A stretch of DNA of 14,505 bases from NCBI GenBank assembly GCA_001556125.1, contig LSIG01000065.1, positions 1 to 14,505 on the forward strand, written 5' to 3'. The first letter of the stretch is position 1, and each line of letters begins with the position of its first letter. Of the stretch, positions 5,468 through 12,642 are shown piece by piece. The notes beneath the pieces are model-generated. The model saw only the letters and a list, made by a program, of their open reading frames with translations, was not told the DNA's origin and searched no databases. Origin of the DNA: Rhizobiales bacterium CCH10-E5. GTDB lineage: Bacteria > Pseudomonadota > Alphaproteobacteria > Rhizobiales > Beijerinckiaceae. The position numbers and the translations under genes are program-made.

Positions 5468-5992
5468 TTATTCCGCCTCTCGCCGCCCCGCGACCCTGGT
5501 CTTTGTGATGCTGTCTGCGGCCCTGTCGTAGGTGATCTCGAAGACGCCGAAGCGATCCTTGATCCGGCGCTTGGGGGACCTCTCCCCGACTGTGCGGGGA
5601 TAGCCGCTTTGATGATCATCGCACGTGACGGCGAGCCAGGCGGATTGACCAAGGGTCGACCTCATCCGCCCGGGTGCGCCGCACGCGTCGCAGGTGCATT
5701 CGGAACGCAACTCGGCGAGCAGGATCGCCTGATCGATCGCTGCTTCGGTCTCAGGCCCGACGGGGGCGAGGATCTCAACACGAAGTTCGCCATATTTTTC
5801 CTTGATGTCGATGATGACGATTTTGGTCGATGGTGGCTCGCCGGCGAGCGCCTGAGATATCCGATCGAACAACCTTGAGACGACATCCGCCCAGCCGTCG
5901 CCGACCGACATATACGGGCGGGTGCCGGCGATCCAGCCGGCGTGCTTGTCATAAATCTCGGCCTGCCAGTCGGCATGCTTGCGGCGTGACAT
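5468..5992 (-). CDS. Hypothetical zinc-ribbon protein
   Basis: Encodes 174 residues from the ATG at 5992. This start is preferred to the ATG at 6004 because GGAG lies six bases before it and overlaps the upstream ATG. The first half contains GWADVVSRLFDRI and IIDIKEKYGELRVE, a pattern I have seen in uncharacterised phage and bacterial proteins of similar size. It is followed by a metal-binding-type cluster: CTCDACG (Cys99, Cys101, Cys104), then W119, Cys124 and His127. That fits a single zinc ribbon (CxxC ... CxxH). No membrane segment or catalytic motif is evident. It begins 154 bases after the FtsH-like stop codon on the same strand, so it could be a distal operon member or have its own promoter. 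Function unknown. Confidence 0.75.
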   Translation of the reverse strand: MSRRKHADWQAEIYDKHAGWIAGTRPYMSVGDGWADVVSRLFDRISQALAGEPPSTKIVIIDIKEKYGELRVEILAPVGPETEAAIDQAILLAELRSECTCDACGAPGRMRSTLGQSAWLAVTCDDHQSGYPRTVGERSPKRRIKDRFGVFEITYDRAADSITKTRVAGRREAE

Positions 5993-6145
5993 GAGCGTCT
6001 CCATCAGGATCGACGGTTAGCGCGATGCGCTGCAATCGCGAATTTGTGGATGTGCGACGGTGTGCCAACTCGTCCGCTGTCGGGGTGTCCGGGCGATGAC
6101 ACGCAGGCGGCTGTGGCGCCGCGCGTGGTTGCTCATCACATGTCG

Positions 6146-8083
6146 TCAGACCCTCGACGTCGTTGCCGGCGGCGAGGCCGAAGAGCCAAGCTCGTCCGCC
6201 TCGCCATCGTTGCGACAGGCAATCGCCACGAGCTCATCGCCATCGACGACCTGCTGGCGCATGAGGGCCCCCGTAATCGCCTCGATCAGGGTGCGCTGGT
6301 TCGCGACGAGCTGATGCGCCTGCCGCATCAGGCTCTTGAGCCGGACGTCGACGGTATTGGCGAGCGCAAGATCGCGCCCGACCAGTGCGAGTGCGCCGTC
6401 CGGGCTGGCGCGGGCAACGAGCCCGTCGCCGAGTCCGAAGCTGACCTGTGCTGCGGTGAGCAGCCTCGTCGCTTCGCTGATATCACTGGCGGCGCCGGTG
6501 TCGGGCGCGGCGCCGGCCGCCATGTTGGCGGCACGGCCTGCGAGCAGGACGAGGACGCGACGCTCGATGTCGGCGAGCGTCGAGACGCTCGGGATGGCAA
6601 GCTCGGTGATGCCGCCTGCGGTCCCATGGCCGCGGATCGAGACCCGCGCGACCTCGAACCCGAGCGCGAGCGCAACTGCGGCATGGCCAGCCTCATGAAC
6701 CGCGACATGGCGGCGTTCGGCCTCGCTGCGCCCATCCGCCGGGAGGATGGCGCGCTCAAGATCGGAAAGGTCGAGCGGGCGTCCTTCGCCTCGGGCGAGG
6801 CGGCGCGCGGCCTTGACGATTGCGGTGACGTCGGCACCGGTCGCGCCCGGCATGAGGCGGGCGAGCGGAAGAAGATCGAGCTCCGCCAGATCACCCTTCA
6901 GATGGGCGCGCAGGATCGCGGCGAGGCCGGCGGTGTCGGGCGGCGGGACGTGCAGCTTGCGGTCGAAGCGGCCTGGCCGCGTCAACGCCGCGTCGAGATG
7001 CGACAGGTGATTGGTCGCGGCCAGGAGCACGACCCCGCGCCTGGCGGCCCGGCACGCATCGATCCGGGTCAACAGCGTTGTCACGACGCTCGACCACCAC
7101 TCCCGCGACCGCGCATCGGCGACGGCACGATCTGGCAAGGCGTCGATCTCGTCGAGGAAGAGCACGCTCGGCGCTTGGGCCAGTGCCTGGGCAAAGACTT
7201 CGTCGATTTGCTGGAGGACGTCGCCGAGATGGCCGGTCTTGCGCATGAACCAGTCCGGGACGCTGGTGGCAATGAGGGGGACCCTCGCACTCCTGGCGAG
7301 CGAGCGGGCGAGCAGGGTCTTGCCGGTGCCAGGCGGTCCAAAAAAGATGCCGCTCTCGATCTCGCCATAGGAGATCGTGCCGGCGCGAGCTTCATCAAGC
7401 GCGGCGCAGAGATCGAGGCACCACGCCTTCGCTTCGCCATAGCCGGAGAGTTCTGATAAAAGCGGCGTGTCGTCGACGGGACCTGGCGCAGCCTTGCGCG
7501 CGCTCGCCTGTCGCAGCCGGCGCAGGCTCGCCTGCGGACTGGAGGACGGCCGGATTGCGGCGGCGATCTCGATCAGGTCGAGCCCGGCGATGTCGCCTGG
7601 CTTGACCACTGAACAACGCTTGCCGAAAGTTCCGGCGATCGCGCGGCGGACCAGCGTGGGGCCCAACGCCGGGATGACGAGCTCGGCGTCGGCGCTGGTG
7701 CGCAGCAGCGACGGCAGAAGGCCGGCATCGACGGTGATGCCGACTACGCCACGCCCGTCCTGCAGGAGTTCGACGACGAAGGCATCGCTCGACTTCTTGT
7801 CGCCGTTCTTGCGCTTGCCCTCGAAGACGATGGCGCCGGTCTTCTCGCGATCGACGATCGCCTTGATCGGTTCATACCAGATCTCGGAGGGGGTCTTGAT
7901 CAAGACCGCCTGGCCACGCTTCATCCGCGAGATCAGGCGCGGGCCCCCGGCCTCGTGCCAGGCGATCAGCGCGAGCAGATCGAGCGGGATCAGCGGCGTC
8001 GTGGCGACATCCCTGCCGCTATCCGACAGGCTGTCGATACCGGTGATGAAGGCGTCGTCTTCGGCAGTGGTGTGGGCGCTCAT
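6146..8083 (-). CDS. Soluble FtsH-like AAA+ ATPase/M41 zinc metalloprotease
   Basis: Encodes 645 residues. An unrelated N-terminal region (1-200) precedes a complete AAA+ module: Walker A GPPGTGKT (249-256), Walker B VLFLDEIDA (307-315), sensor AATN (355-358) and the arginine-finger segment RPGRFDR (369-375). A peptidase M41 domain follows with HEAGH (463-467) and a third zinc ligand candidate, Asp534 in ASDISEAT, as in FtsH. Unlike FtsH, no transmembrane segments are visible, and the usual FVG pore motif appears replaced by DWFMRKTG (277-284). It should be a cytosolic ATP-driven protease with its own substrate range. The start is the ATG at 8083, which overlaps the upstream stop as ATGA, indicating translational coupling; the frame is open further upstream to 8593, but that part is the shadow of the neighbouring gene. 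About the size of FtsH but differently built at the N-terminus. Confidence 0.93.
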   Translation of the reverse strand: MSAHTTAEDDAFITGIDSLSDSGRDVATTPLIPLDLLALIAWHEAGGPRLISRMKRGQAVLIKTPSEIWYEPIKAIVDREKTGAIVFEGKRKNGDKKSSDAFVVELLQDGRGVVGITVDAGLLPSLLRTSADAELVIPALGPTLVRRAIAGTFGKRCSVVKPGDIAGLDLIEIAAAIRPSSSPQASLRRLRQASARKAAPGPVDDTPLLSELSGYGEAKAWCLDLCAALDEARAGTISYGEIESGIFFGPPGTGKTLLARSLARSARVPLIATSVPDWFMRKTGHLGDVLQQIDEVFAQALAQAPSVLFLDEIDALPDRAVADARSREWWSSVVTTLLTRIDACRAARRGVVLLAATNHLSHLDAALTRPGRFDRKLHVPPPDTAGLAAILRAHLKGDLAELDLLPLARLMPGATGADVTAIVKAARRLARGEGRPLDLSDLERAILPADGRSEAERRHVAVHEAGHAAVALALGFEVARVSIRGHGTAGGITELAIPSVSTLADIERRVLVLLAGRAANMAAGAAPDTGAASDISEATRLLTAAQVSFGLGDGLVARASPDGALALVGRDLALANTVDVRLKSLMRQAHQLVANQRTLIEAITGALMRQQVVDGDELVAIACRNDGEADELGSSASPPATTSRV

Positions 8084-8565
8084 GACAGGGCCTCCATGAG
8101 AGCCTGGATGGAGGCCCGGCGGATCGCGGCGCGATCGCTCCTGCGCCAGGAGGCGATCAGCGGCTCGATATCCTCGCCGAGATAGCGCCGGCGCTGCAGC
8201 ACGAAGGCGAGCGTCGTGCGCGCTGCATCCGAGCCGGCAAGCGCGTGCAGCAGGACCAAGGACATCACGAGGTCGTGGCGCGGGGTGTCGAGCACGTCGA
8301 GCCCGGACAGCTTCAGCGCCGCAGCGACGGCGGCGGCCGGGTCGCCGGCGAGCGCCTCGCGCCAGTGCTCGACCCGAAGCGGCGTGACGGCGCAAAGCAG
8401 AGCGCGCAGCTCGACCCGGTCGCGATCGGCGATCGCGTCGGCAGGCACGCTGCGCCAGAGCCGCAGCAGCGGGGCCGAGCCGCCAACCTCGCAAGCCGAG
8501 GCGGCGATGGCTACGTGCGGCATGGTTCGGGTCGTGGCGGGATGGGCAAGGATGGCGGCGGTCAT
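8080..8565 (-). CDS. Hypothetical helical protein coupled to the FtsH-like protease
   Basis: The 161-residue protein is mostly alpha-helical by composition (Ala, Leu, Arg), with repeated helix-like blocks such as DPAAAVAAALKLSGLDVLD and DRAAIRRASIQALMEALS. This could reflect a HEAT-like or other helical-repeat adaptor fold. No catalytic motif, signal peptide or membrane segment is clear. The ATG at 8565 has GGAG nine bases upstream. Its stop overlaps the start of the FtsH-like gene (ATGA), so the two are made together, perhaps in fixed proportion. A role as substrate adaptor or regulator of the protease is inference from this coupling. I do not recognise the family. Confidence 0.8.
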   Translation of the reverse strand: MTAAILAHPATTRTMPHVAIAASACEVGGSAPLLRLWRSVPADAIADRDRVELRALLCAVTPLRVEHWREALAGDPAAAVAAALKLSGLDVLDTPRHDLVMSLVLLHALAGSDAARTTLAFVLQRRRYLGEDIEPLIASWRRSDRAAIRRASIQALMEALS

Positions 8566-8636
8566 TGGGGCGAGCTCCAGCGATCGCCGGCACTGGGCCG
8601 GCGTCGGGTCAAAGGTGAGGTAAAGACGAAGGCCGG

Positions 8637-8654
8637 CGGCGGCGAGCGCCGCCG
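8637..8654 (-). terminator. GC-rich hairpin between the nuclease-like gene and the helical gene
   Basis: CGGCGGCG and CGCCGCCG form an 8-base perfect palindrome with a 2-base centre, a few bases after the nuclease-like stop codon. On the minus strand it is followed by CCGGCCTTCGTCTTT, only a short T run. It may attenuate rather than end transcription into the downstream pair. Confidence 0.35.
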
Positions 8655-8659
8655 TCAGA

Positions 8660-9526
8660 TCAGGCGGGCGGGCTCAGCGCGAGGGCCGGACCAGCCTGGC
8701 GCCCGCTCAGCATTGCCAGCGCGCCGCGGCCGGCGCGGCGGGGCACGGGTTCGGCCGTGCGGTCGGCGAGCCGCTCCTGCGCGATCTGCAGCATCGGCGG
8801 CACGCGCGCGACCATCCTGGCCTCGAGCGCGGAAAGCGCCGCGTCGATGGTCGGGATCACCGGCACGCCGAACAGGTTGTCGAGCCCCTCGCGGGTCACG
8901 GTCAGCTCGTCGCGGAACCCCGACCGGCCGTAGAAGTCGATGACGTGGCAGCGATAGTGCTTCAACTTGATGCCCAGAAGCGTGCGCAGATAGGAGGCGA
9001 GCTGGAGCCTGGCGCAGGCGAGATCGCGCTCGGTCGCCTTGCGCTTCTTGCTCTCGGTGATGCCGGAGCCCCTCTTGATCTCGATCACCATCGCGACCGA
9101 GCGCTGCTGGTCGATCACGATCATGTCGAAATGCCCGACCCGGACGGTCGCGCCGTCGCTGGCGAGCGCGAGCTCGCCGACGCGTCCGGGACCGTTCTCC
9201 TGGACATACATCTCGGCCGCCCTGGTGATCGGGATGCGCACCTGCTGCATCACCAGGAAACGGCGATTGCGCACCAGCGCGGCATAGAGAGCGTCCTCGA
9301 TCACCGCGCCCGAGCGCTTGACGACCGAGGTCAGGAACGACGTCACAGCGCTGAGGCTGTGGCCGAGCAGCGGATCGACCGCGAACTCGGCCGAACCCGC
9401 GCCCGACACCGTCTTCTCGATCCGGGCGAGCAGATCGGCCGGCAAGGCCCGCGGCGGCGAGACCGGCATGATCGTGGGGACGGCGGGGACGGCGGCGGAA
9501 ACAAGGCTGGAGGCTGCGTGATGCAT
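8660..9526 (-). CDS. PD-(D/E)XK nuclease-like protein
   Basis: Encodes 288 residues. The central part has the layout of the restriction-endonuclease fold: Glu77 in VIEDAL on a helix, Asp134 in GHFDMIVID on a strand, then VIEIKRG with Glu149 and Lys151, giving D-x14-E-x-K. A helix with ARLQLASYLRTLLG (172-185) and a strand CHVIDFYG (193-200) follow, as in nuclease-type domains. The N-terminal 30 residues are low complexity and the C-terminal 40 residues are Ala/Arg/Pro-rich and probably disordered. The start at 9526 has AGAGGA upstream; Met20 is an alternative. It is the first gene of the minus-strand set read from the divergent region at 9527-9610. DNA or RNA cleavage is inferred from the motif; it could also be a catalytically silent member of the fold. 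Confidence 0.75.
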   Translation of the reverse strand: MHHAASSLVSAAVPAVPTIMPVSPPRALPADLLARIEKTVSGAGSAEFAVDPLLGHSLSAVTSFLTSVVKRSGAVIEDALYAALVRNRRFLVMQQVRIPITRAAEMYVQENGPGRVGELALASDGATVRVGHFDMIVIDQQRSVAMVIEIKRGSGITESKKRKATERDLACARLQLASYLRTLLGIKLKHYRCHVIDFYGRSGFRDELTVTREGLDNLFGVPVIPTIDAALSALEARMVARVPPMLQIAQERLADRTAEPVPRRAGRGALAMLSGRQAGPALALSPPA

Positions 9527-9543
9527 GGCGTAAGGTTCCTCTC

Positions 9544-9590
9544 GTGGACGGCGTGTCCACGGACGTTATTGTGCTCATAAAATGCACAAT
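9544..9590. promoter_or_regulatory. Divergent control region with two inverted repeats
   Basis: The 84 bases between the nuclease-like gene (minus) and the XRE gene (plus) hold GTGGAC/GTCCAC (9544-9549 and 9555-9560) and ATTGTGC/GCACAAT (9568-9574 and 9584-9590, 9-base centre), followed by the palindrome AATTGCAATT (9588-9597). The 9565-9605 part is clearly AT-rich against its surroundings, so promoters for both directions are expected here. The ATTGTGC repeat is the best candidate site for the XRE protein. Confidence 0.5.
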
Positions 9591-9610
9591 TGCAATTTTG
9601 AAGTACAACT

Positions 9611-9862
9611 GTGGTTAATAGGCAGCAAATAAGCGCTGCGCGGGGTTGGCTGGGTCTGTCGCAACAGGATCTTGCCGATCTGACAGGCGTATCGAAGCGC
9701 ACGATCAGCCATTTTGAAGGAGGCGACCGCCTCCCCCACGACCGCACGCTTCGCGACTTGCAAACCGCCCTCGAACAGCAAGGCGTCGAGTTCCTGTTCG
9801 AGAACGGGCGCGGCGTCGGTATCCGCGCAAAACCAAAGCCCGACAGCGGCGACGGCGCGTAG
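9611..9862 (+). CDS. XRE-family helix-turn-helix regulator
   Basis: The small 83-residue protein consists of one lambda-Cro/XRE-type domain. Residues 16-38 (LSQQDLADLTGVSKRTISHF) carry the helix-turn-helix, followed by RTLRDLQTALEQQGVEFLFE, the usual third and fourth helices of short alphaproteobacterial XRE proteins, ending in a GVGIR strand. The start is GTG at 9611, with GAAG nine bases upstream; no in-frame ATG exists nearby. It is transcribed away from the nuclease/protease set across a repeat-bearing region, the usual layout of a regulator controlling itself and its neighbours (inferred). It has no toxin partner on its own strand. Confidence 0.88.
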   Translation: MVNRQQISAARGWLGLSQQDLADLTGVSKRTISHFEGGDRLPHDRTLRDLQTALEQQGVEFLFENGRGVGIRAKPKPDSGDGA

Positions 9863-9871
9863 AGTGCCCAC

Positions 9872-9896
9872 CATTGCGGGCTTCGAGCCGGCAATG
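9872..9896 (+). terminator. Hairpin after the XRE gene
   Basis: CATTGC (9872-9877) pairs with GCAATG (9891-9896), with an inner GGCT/AGCC pairing around a TCG loop. It starts ten bases after the XRE stop codon. No T run follows, so it may be a weak terminator or bidirectional barrier between this gene and the converging recombinase gene. Confidence 0.45.
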
Positions 9897-9972
9897 CGCA
9901 GCCGGTCTCGGATAGATCGGCTCAGTTTATGCCGTTAGAGCACATCGGCAATGCGGATTTGTAGCGTCGCCG

Positions 9973-11562
9973 CTAACGGTCTGGACCGGCGAAACTTGTC
10001 CTCGAGGTCGAGCCGTCGGTGTGGGTAACGACAAATCCGTTCGGGCCGAGTACAACGTGATCGACCAGCAGCTTAAGGCGCTGCTGAAAGGCGGCGCGGA
10101 CGGCTAAATCGTCGGGATCGGCGTTGAGCCTGTCATAGACCGCCCGCAGTCCCTCGGTCGCGCTATCGACATCGACGGATTGCGATTGCCGGAAATCTCG
10201 GTCCAGCGCCACGATCTCATCGTCGGCCGCGTCGACTGCGGCTTCGAGCGCCTGGACCTGTTTGCCGAGGCGGCTGCCGCCACCGGACGCCTGAACGAGT
10301 TGAATCAGATTGTCGAGCTGACGCTCAAGGTCGTCGCGGCGGGCTTGCGCCGAAGAGAGCGCGGCTTTTGCCTGGCTCTGCCGATCGGTGGCTGCCGCGA
10401 TCAGGCCTTTGCGGCGCTGGCCCAGACCGAACACCACCGCGAGCTCGACGCGCTTGTAGTCGTACATCGTCCGGTGATCGCAGCCGGCGCTCGCATGTGC
10501 ACGGCCGCATTTGAGCTTGTGACCGCCGCCGCGAACCGTTTTGTCGATGAAGACAAGGTTGTTGCTGCACGCCTCGCAGCGCACGAGCTTCGACAGAAGG
10601 TTCTTGCGGCGACCTGGCGTGCCCTTGCCGAAGCCGCGAGATTTTGAGGCAGCCTGTGCCGCCCAAAAGGTCGCCTCGTCGATGATTGCCGGAAAATACC
10701 CGTCGATCGGCGCCTCCGCCGTCGCATCCGAACCACCGGCGAGTTTGCCGCGCGGGATATAGCGTCCATAGGCCGCCGGGTTCGACAAGATCTTTGCGAT
10801 ATAGCTGTCATGCCAGAACTGGCTGCGCTTCCTGCCGATGCCCCAGGTCGGCACCTCCTTGTCGTTCAGCTCTTTTTGAATCGTGCGGCGTCCGATACCG
10901 GCGATCGTGTCCGCAAACATCTTTCGGACGATCTCGACGCGCTTGGGGATCTCGACATAGCGCCCGGATCTCGGCCCACCGACGAGCTCGAGCCAGGCGG
11001 GGCAGCGGGCCGTCATCGCCTGCCGCTCATCGGCGGCACGTTGGCGTTTAGCTGCCCAGGCATCGGAGACGCGCTTGGACTTCATCGCACTCTCTTCGTG
11101 AGCGCGCGACATCACAACGATGCTGATGATCAGTTGCGTCTGGTCGGCACGCAGGCTCGCTCGCGAATAGACCCGCTGGTCGGCCAGTGTGACGATGACG
11201 ATGCCGTTCCGGGTCAGGCCCAGAAACAGCTCCAGCGCATCGACGACCTCTTCGCGTGACAAGCGATCGAGACTCTCGACAAGGAGATACGACCCCTTGG
11301 CGACGTCGCCACTTTCCACGCGCCTTAGGAAAGCGCCCAACGCTGCGCGCTCATCGCGGTGGCGGCCTTTGAAGGCGGACACACCCTCGTCGCGGAAGCT
11401 CTCGTCAAGATGCAGGCCATGCTTGGCCGCATAGGCGCGCGCCAGCTCAATCTGCCGGCGAAAGCTCTCGCCCCGAGCCTGCTCCGGCGTCGAAAAGCGC
11501 ACGTATGAATACGCGAGAGGCTTGCTCGGTGGCGGCTGTAGATTGGTCCTGGATCGTGCCAT
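9973..11562 (-). CDS. Large serine recombinase (site-specific integrase/resolvase family)
   Basis: Encodes 529 residues from ATG 11562. The N-terminal resolvase domain begins YSYVRFST with the catalytic Ser24; LLVESLDRLSR (93-103) is the conserved Arg-bearing block. The recombinase domain covers about 205-275 (PKRVEIVRKMFADT to SNPAAYGRYIPRG). A zinc ribbon follows with Cys329, Cys332, Cys352 and Cys361, then a coiled coil (about 394-461) and a C-terminal tail, the standard large serine integrase plan. Such enzymes join short attP and attB sites without long homology. The frame is also open to 11604 (TTG start), but that extension would overlap the IS66 remnant frame and lacks family character. 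Upstream, IS66 coding sequence breaks off about 70 bases away, consistent with the enzyme lying at the end of an integrated element. All catalytic parts look intact. Confidence 0.93.
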   Translation of the reverse strand: MARSRTNLQPPPSKPLAYSYVRFSTPEQARGESFRRQIELARAYAAKHGLHLDESFRDEGVSAFKGRHRDERAALGAFLRRVESGDVAKGSYLLVESLDRLSREEVVDALELFLGLTRNGIVIVTLADQRVYSRASLRADQTQLIISIVVMSRAHEESAMKSKRVSDAWAAKRQRAADERQAMTARCPAWLELVGGPRSGRYVEIPKRVEIVRKMFADTIAGIGRRTIQKELNDKEVPTWGIGRKRSQFWHDSYIAKILSNPAAYGRYIPRGKLAGGSDATAEAPIDGYFPAIIDEATFWAAQAASKSRGFGKGTPGRRKNLLSKLVRCEACSNNLVFIDKTVRGGGHKLKCGRAHASAGCDHRTMYDYKRVELAVVFGLGQRRKGLIAAATDRQSQAKAALSSAQARRDDLERQLDNLIQLVQASGGGSRLGKQVQALEAAVDAADDEIVALDRDFRQSQSVDVDSATEGLRAVYDRLNADPDDLAVRAAFQQRLKLLVDHVVLGPNGFVVTHTDGSTSRTSFAGPDR

Positions 11563-11576
11563 TTGTTTGCTCGGGT

Positions 11577-12014
11577 TCAGACATTGTGCATTAACTCGCA
11601 CCAACCGACAATAATAAAGCTGATATTAGGGCGTTCGGACACATCCTCGCCCATGATGTGGAGCTGCCCGCGACAGCAGGGGCAGGCCATATCCTGGATA
11701 TCGACAACCTGCTCGATGCGCGGCAGGTGCGCGGGCAACGAGCCGCGGTTGGCGCGACGCTTCCCGACCCGGTCAGCGCGCTTGGCGGGATCAGCCGCTT
11801 CCTCGCCGGCGAGGCCCTCGGCCTCGATCTGCTCGGCCTCCTCGAGCCCGAGCAACAGCTGGTCGATCGGCAGGCTCTCGGCCCGACGCCCGAAGCGATG
11901 GCGCTGCAACTCCTTGATGATCTGGCGCAGCCGCTCATTCTCGGCACGCTCCGCCGCGAGCATCGCCCGAAGTGCGATCGGATCGTTGGTCACAGGTTCG
12001 GCCGCGTCGCTCAC
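11577..12014 (-). pseudogene. tnpC: IS66-family transposase TnpC, N-terminal 128 residues then broken
   Basis: From ATG 12014 the frame reads like IS66 TnpC: a leucine-zipper-like start (AERAENERLRQIIKELQRHR), FGRRAE, the KRRANRG basic segment, and the IS66 zinc finger CPCC followed by HIMGEDVSER. Family-type sequence stops after Ser-Glu-Arg at about base 11631. The last 17 codons (beginning PNISFIIV) come from AT-richer DNA and end at a TGA in the leader of the serine recombinase. The whole catalytic DDE domain (several hundred residues) is missing and is not elsewhere in the window. The clean break beside an integrase gene suggests the element inserted here. Confidence 0.85.
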
Positions 12015-12166
12015 GAGACCGATTCAACCATGGATTCCAGCGGCTTGCCAGTGCTGAACGGTCAACTTGCCGCGACAGGGACGCGCGTCTCGCGCCGTTC
12101 ATGCACCCGGCGCCAGTCGAGGCCTTCAAGCAACCCCTGAAGCTGCGCCGCGGTCACCAACGCGGC
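11631..12166 (-). mobile_element. IS66-family element remnant
   Basis: Contains the tail of tnpB and the head of tnpC in the usual order. It is truncated at both ends: by the recombinase-bearing DNA at about 11631 and by unrelated sequence at about 12166. Neither IS66 terminal repeat is visible. Confidence 0.75.
12062..12166 (-). pseudogene. tnpB: IS66-family TnpB, C-terminal scrap
   Basis: The minus strand reads AALVTAAQLQGLLEGLDWRR and then a short tail ending VAAS at TGA 12062-12064. This is the conserved C-terminus of the IS66 TnpB (Orf2) accessory protein. It sits 47 bases before the tnpC start, the normal IS66 gene order. Upstream of about 12166 the similarity disappears, so the 5' part of tnpB and all of tnpA are lost. 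Confidence 0.75.
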
Positions 12167-12375
12167 GCGGCACCGGCAGTTTCCACGGCCAACCCGGAGG
12201 AGTGGCGTCGCTGACCCGAGGGCGTAGCAGGCAAGGCCATCGATAGCGAGGGTGTGCTCTGCGCCAAGATGCCATCAGCGATTCTCACACAAACAATACA
12301 TGCAACAGGACCGAATCACCTGTCCTCGCGGCGGAGTCCGCAGTCCTGGGAGCCGTTCGAACCGAAGGTGGAACA

Positions 12376-12504
12376 ATGGATAATCGCAAGACAGGCTATC
12401 CTCGCGGCCATACACGGCGCAGGCTCATGGTAGAGCTGGTGATTGGGCTCGTGGTCCTCGCGGCTTTCTTCGTGGCGCTCGCATATTACCGCGGGTGGAT
12501 TTGA
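12376..12504 (+). CDS. Small single-pass membrane peptide, 42 residues
   Basis: The ATG at 12376 is preceded by GAAGGTGG, a good ribosome-binding site with correct spacing. The peptide has a basic N-terminus (NRKTGYPRGHTRRR) followed by a strong hydrophobic stretch, LVIGLVVLAAFFVALAYY (about 21-38), and ends RGWI. That is the classical pattern of a small inner-membrane protein with the N-terminus inside. It stands alone between the IS66 remnant and the YidB-like gene. It lies on the opposite strand from the YidB-like gene. The function is unknown. It is too short for statistical gene finding, so the call rests on the ribosome-binding site and hydrophobic pattern. Confidence 0.6.
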   Translation: MDNRKTGYPRGHTRRRLMVELVIGLVVLAAFFVALAYYRGWI

Positions 12505-12642
12505 GGTGTTCTCGAGGGGCAATGCACGGCCTTGTCGACCTGAACGATCCGGGTAAACCACTGTATCATGGCTGAGTGAGGGCTCAGTTGGATCAGGACG
12601 TTCCGCCGATCGCCCCGCCACGAACTTTGCCTGTCGGCGCCT

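Noticed and set aside
6044..7456. 470-residue plus-strand open frame
   Set aside because: It is antisense to the FtsH-like gene, whose AAA+ and M41 motifs are unmistakable; the plus-strand translation has no domain character and reflects high GC content.
8084..8593. N-terminal extension of the FtsH-like frame to 8593 (170 extra residues)
   Set aside because: The extra residues are Arg/Ala/Pro-rich and shadow the 161-residue gene in another frame; the ATG at 8083 overlaps the upstream stop and fits the domain layout.
8655..9608. 317-residue minus-strand open frame overlapping the nuclease-like gene
   Set aside because: Arg-rich low-complexity translation in an alternative frame; the 8660-9526 frame holds the D...ExK motif.
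9611..9862. Antitoxin of a toxin-antitoxin pair
   Set aside because: No small toxin gene lies on the same strand next to it; the 110 bases after it are non-coding and the next gene converges.
11563..11604. TTG start adding 14 residues to the serine recombinase
   Set aside because: It overlaps the IS66 reading frame end and adds nothing resembling the family; the ATG at 11562 is sufficient.
12572..12587. CTGAG/CTCAG hairpin as a terminator
   Set aside because: Only five base pairs and just two T residues follow; too weak to annotate.
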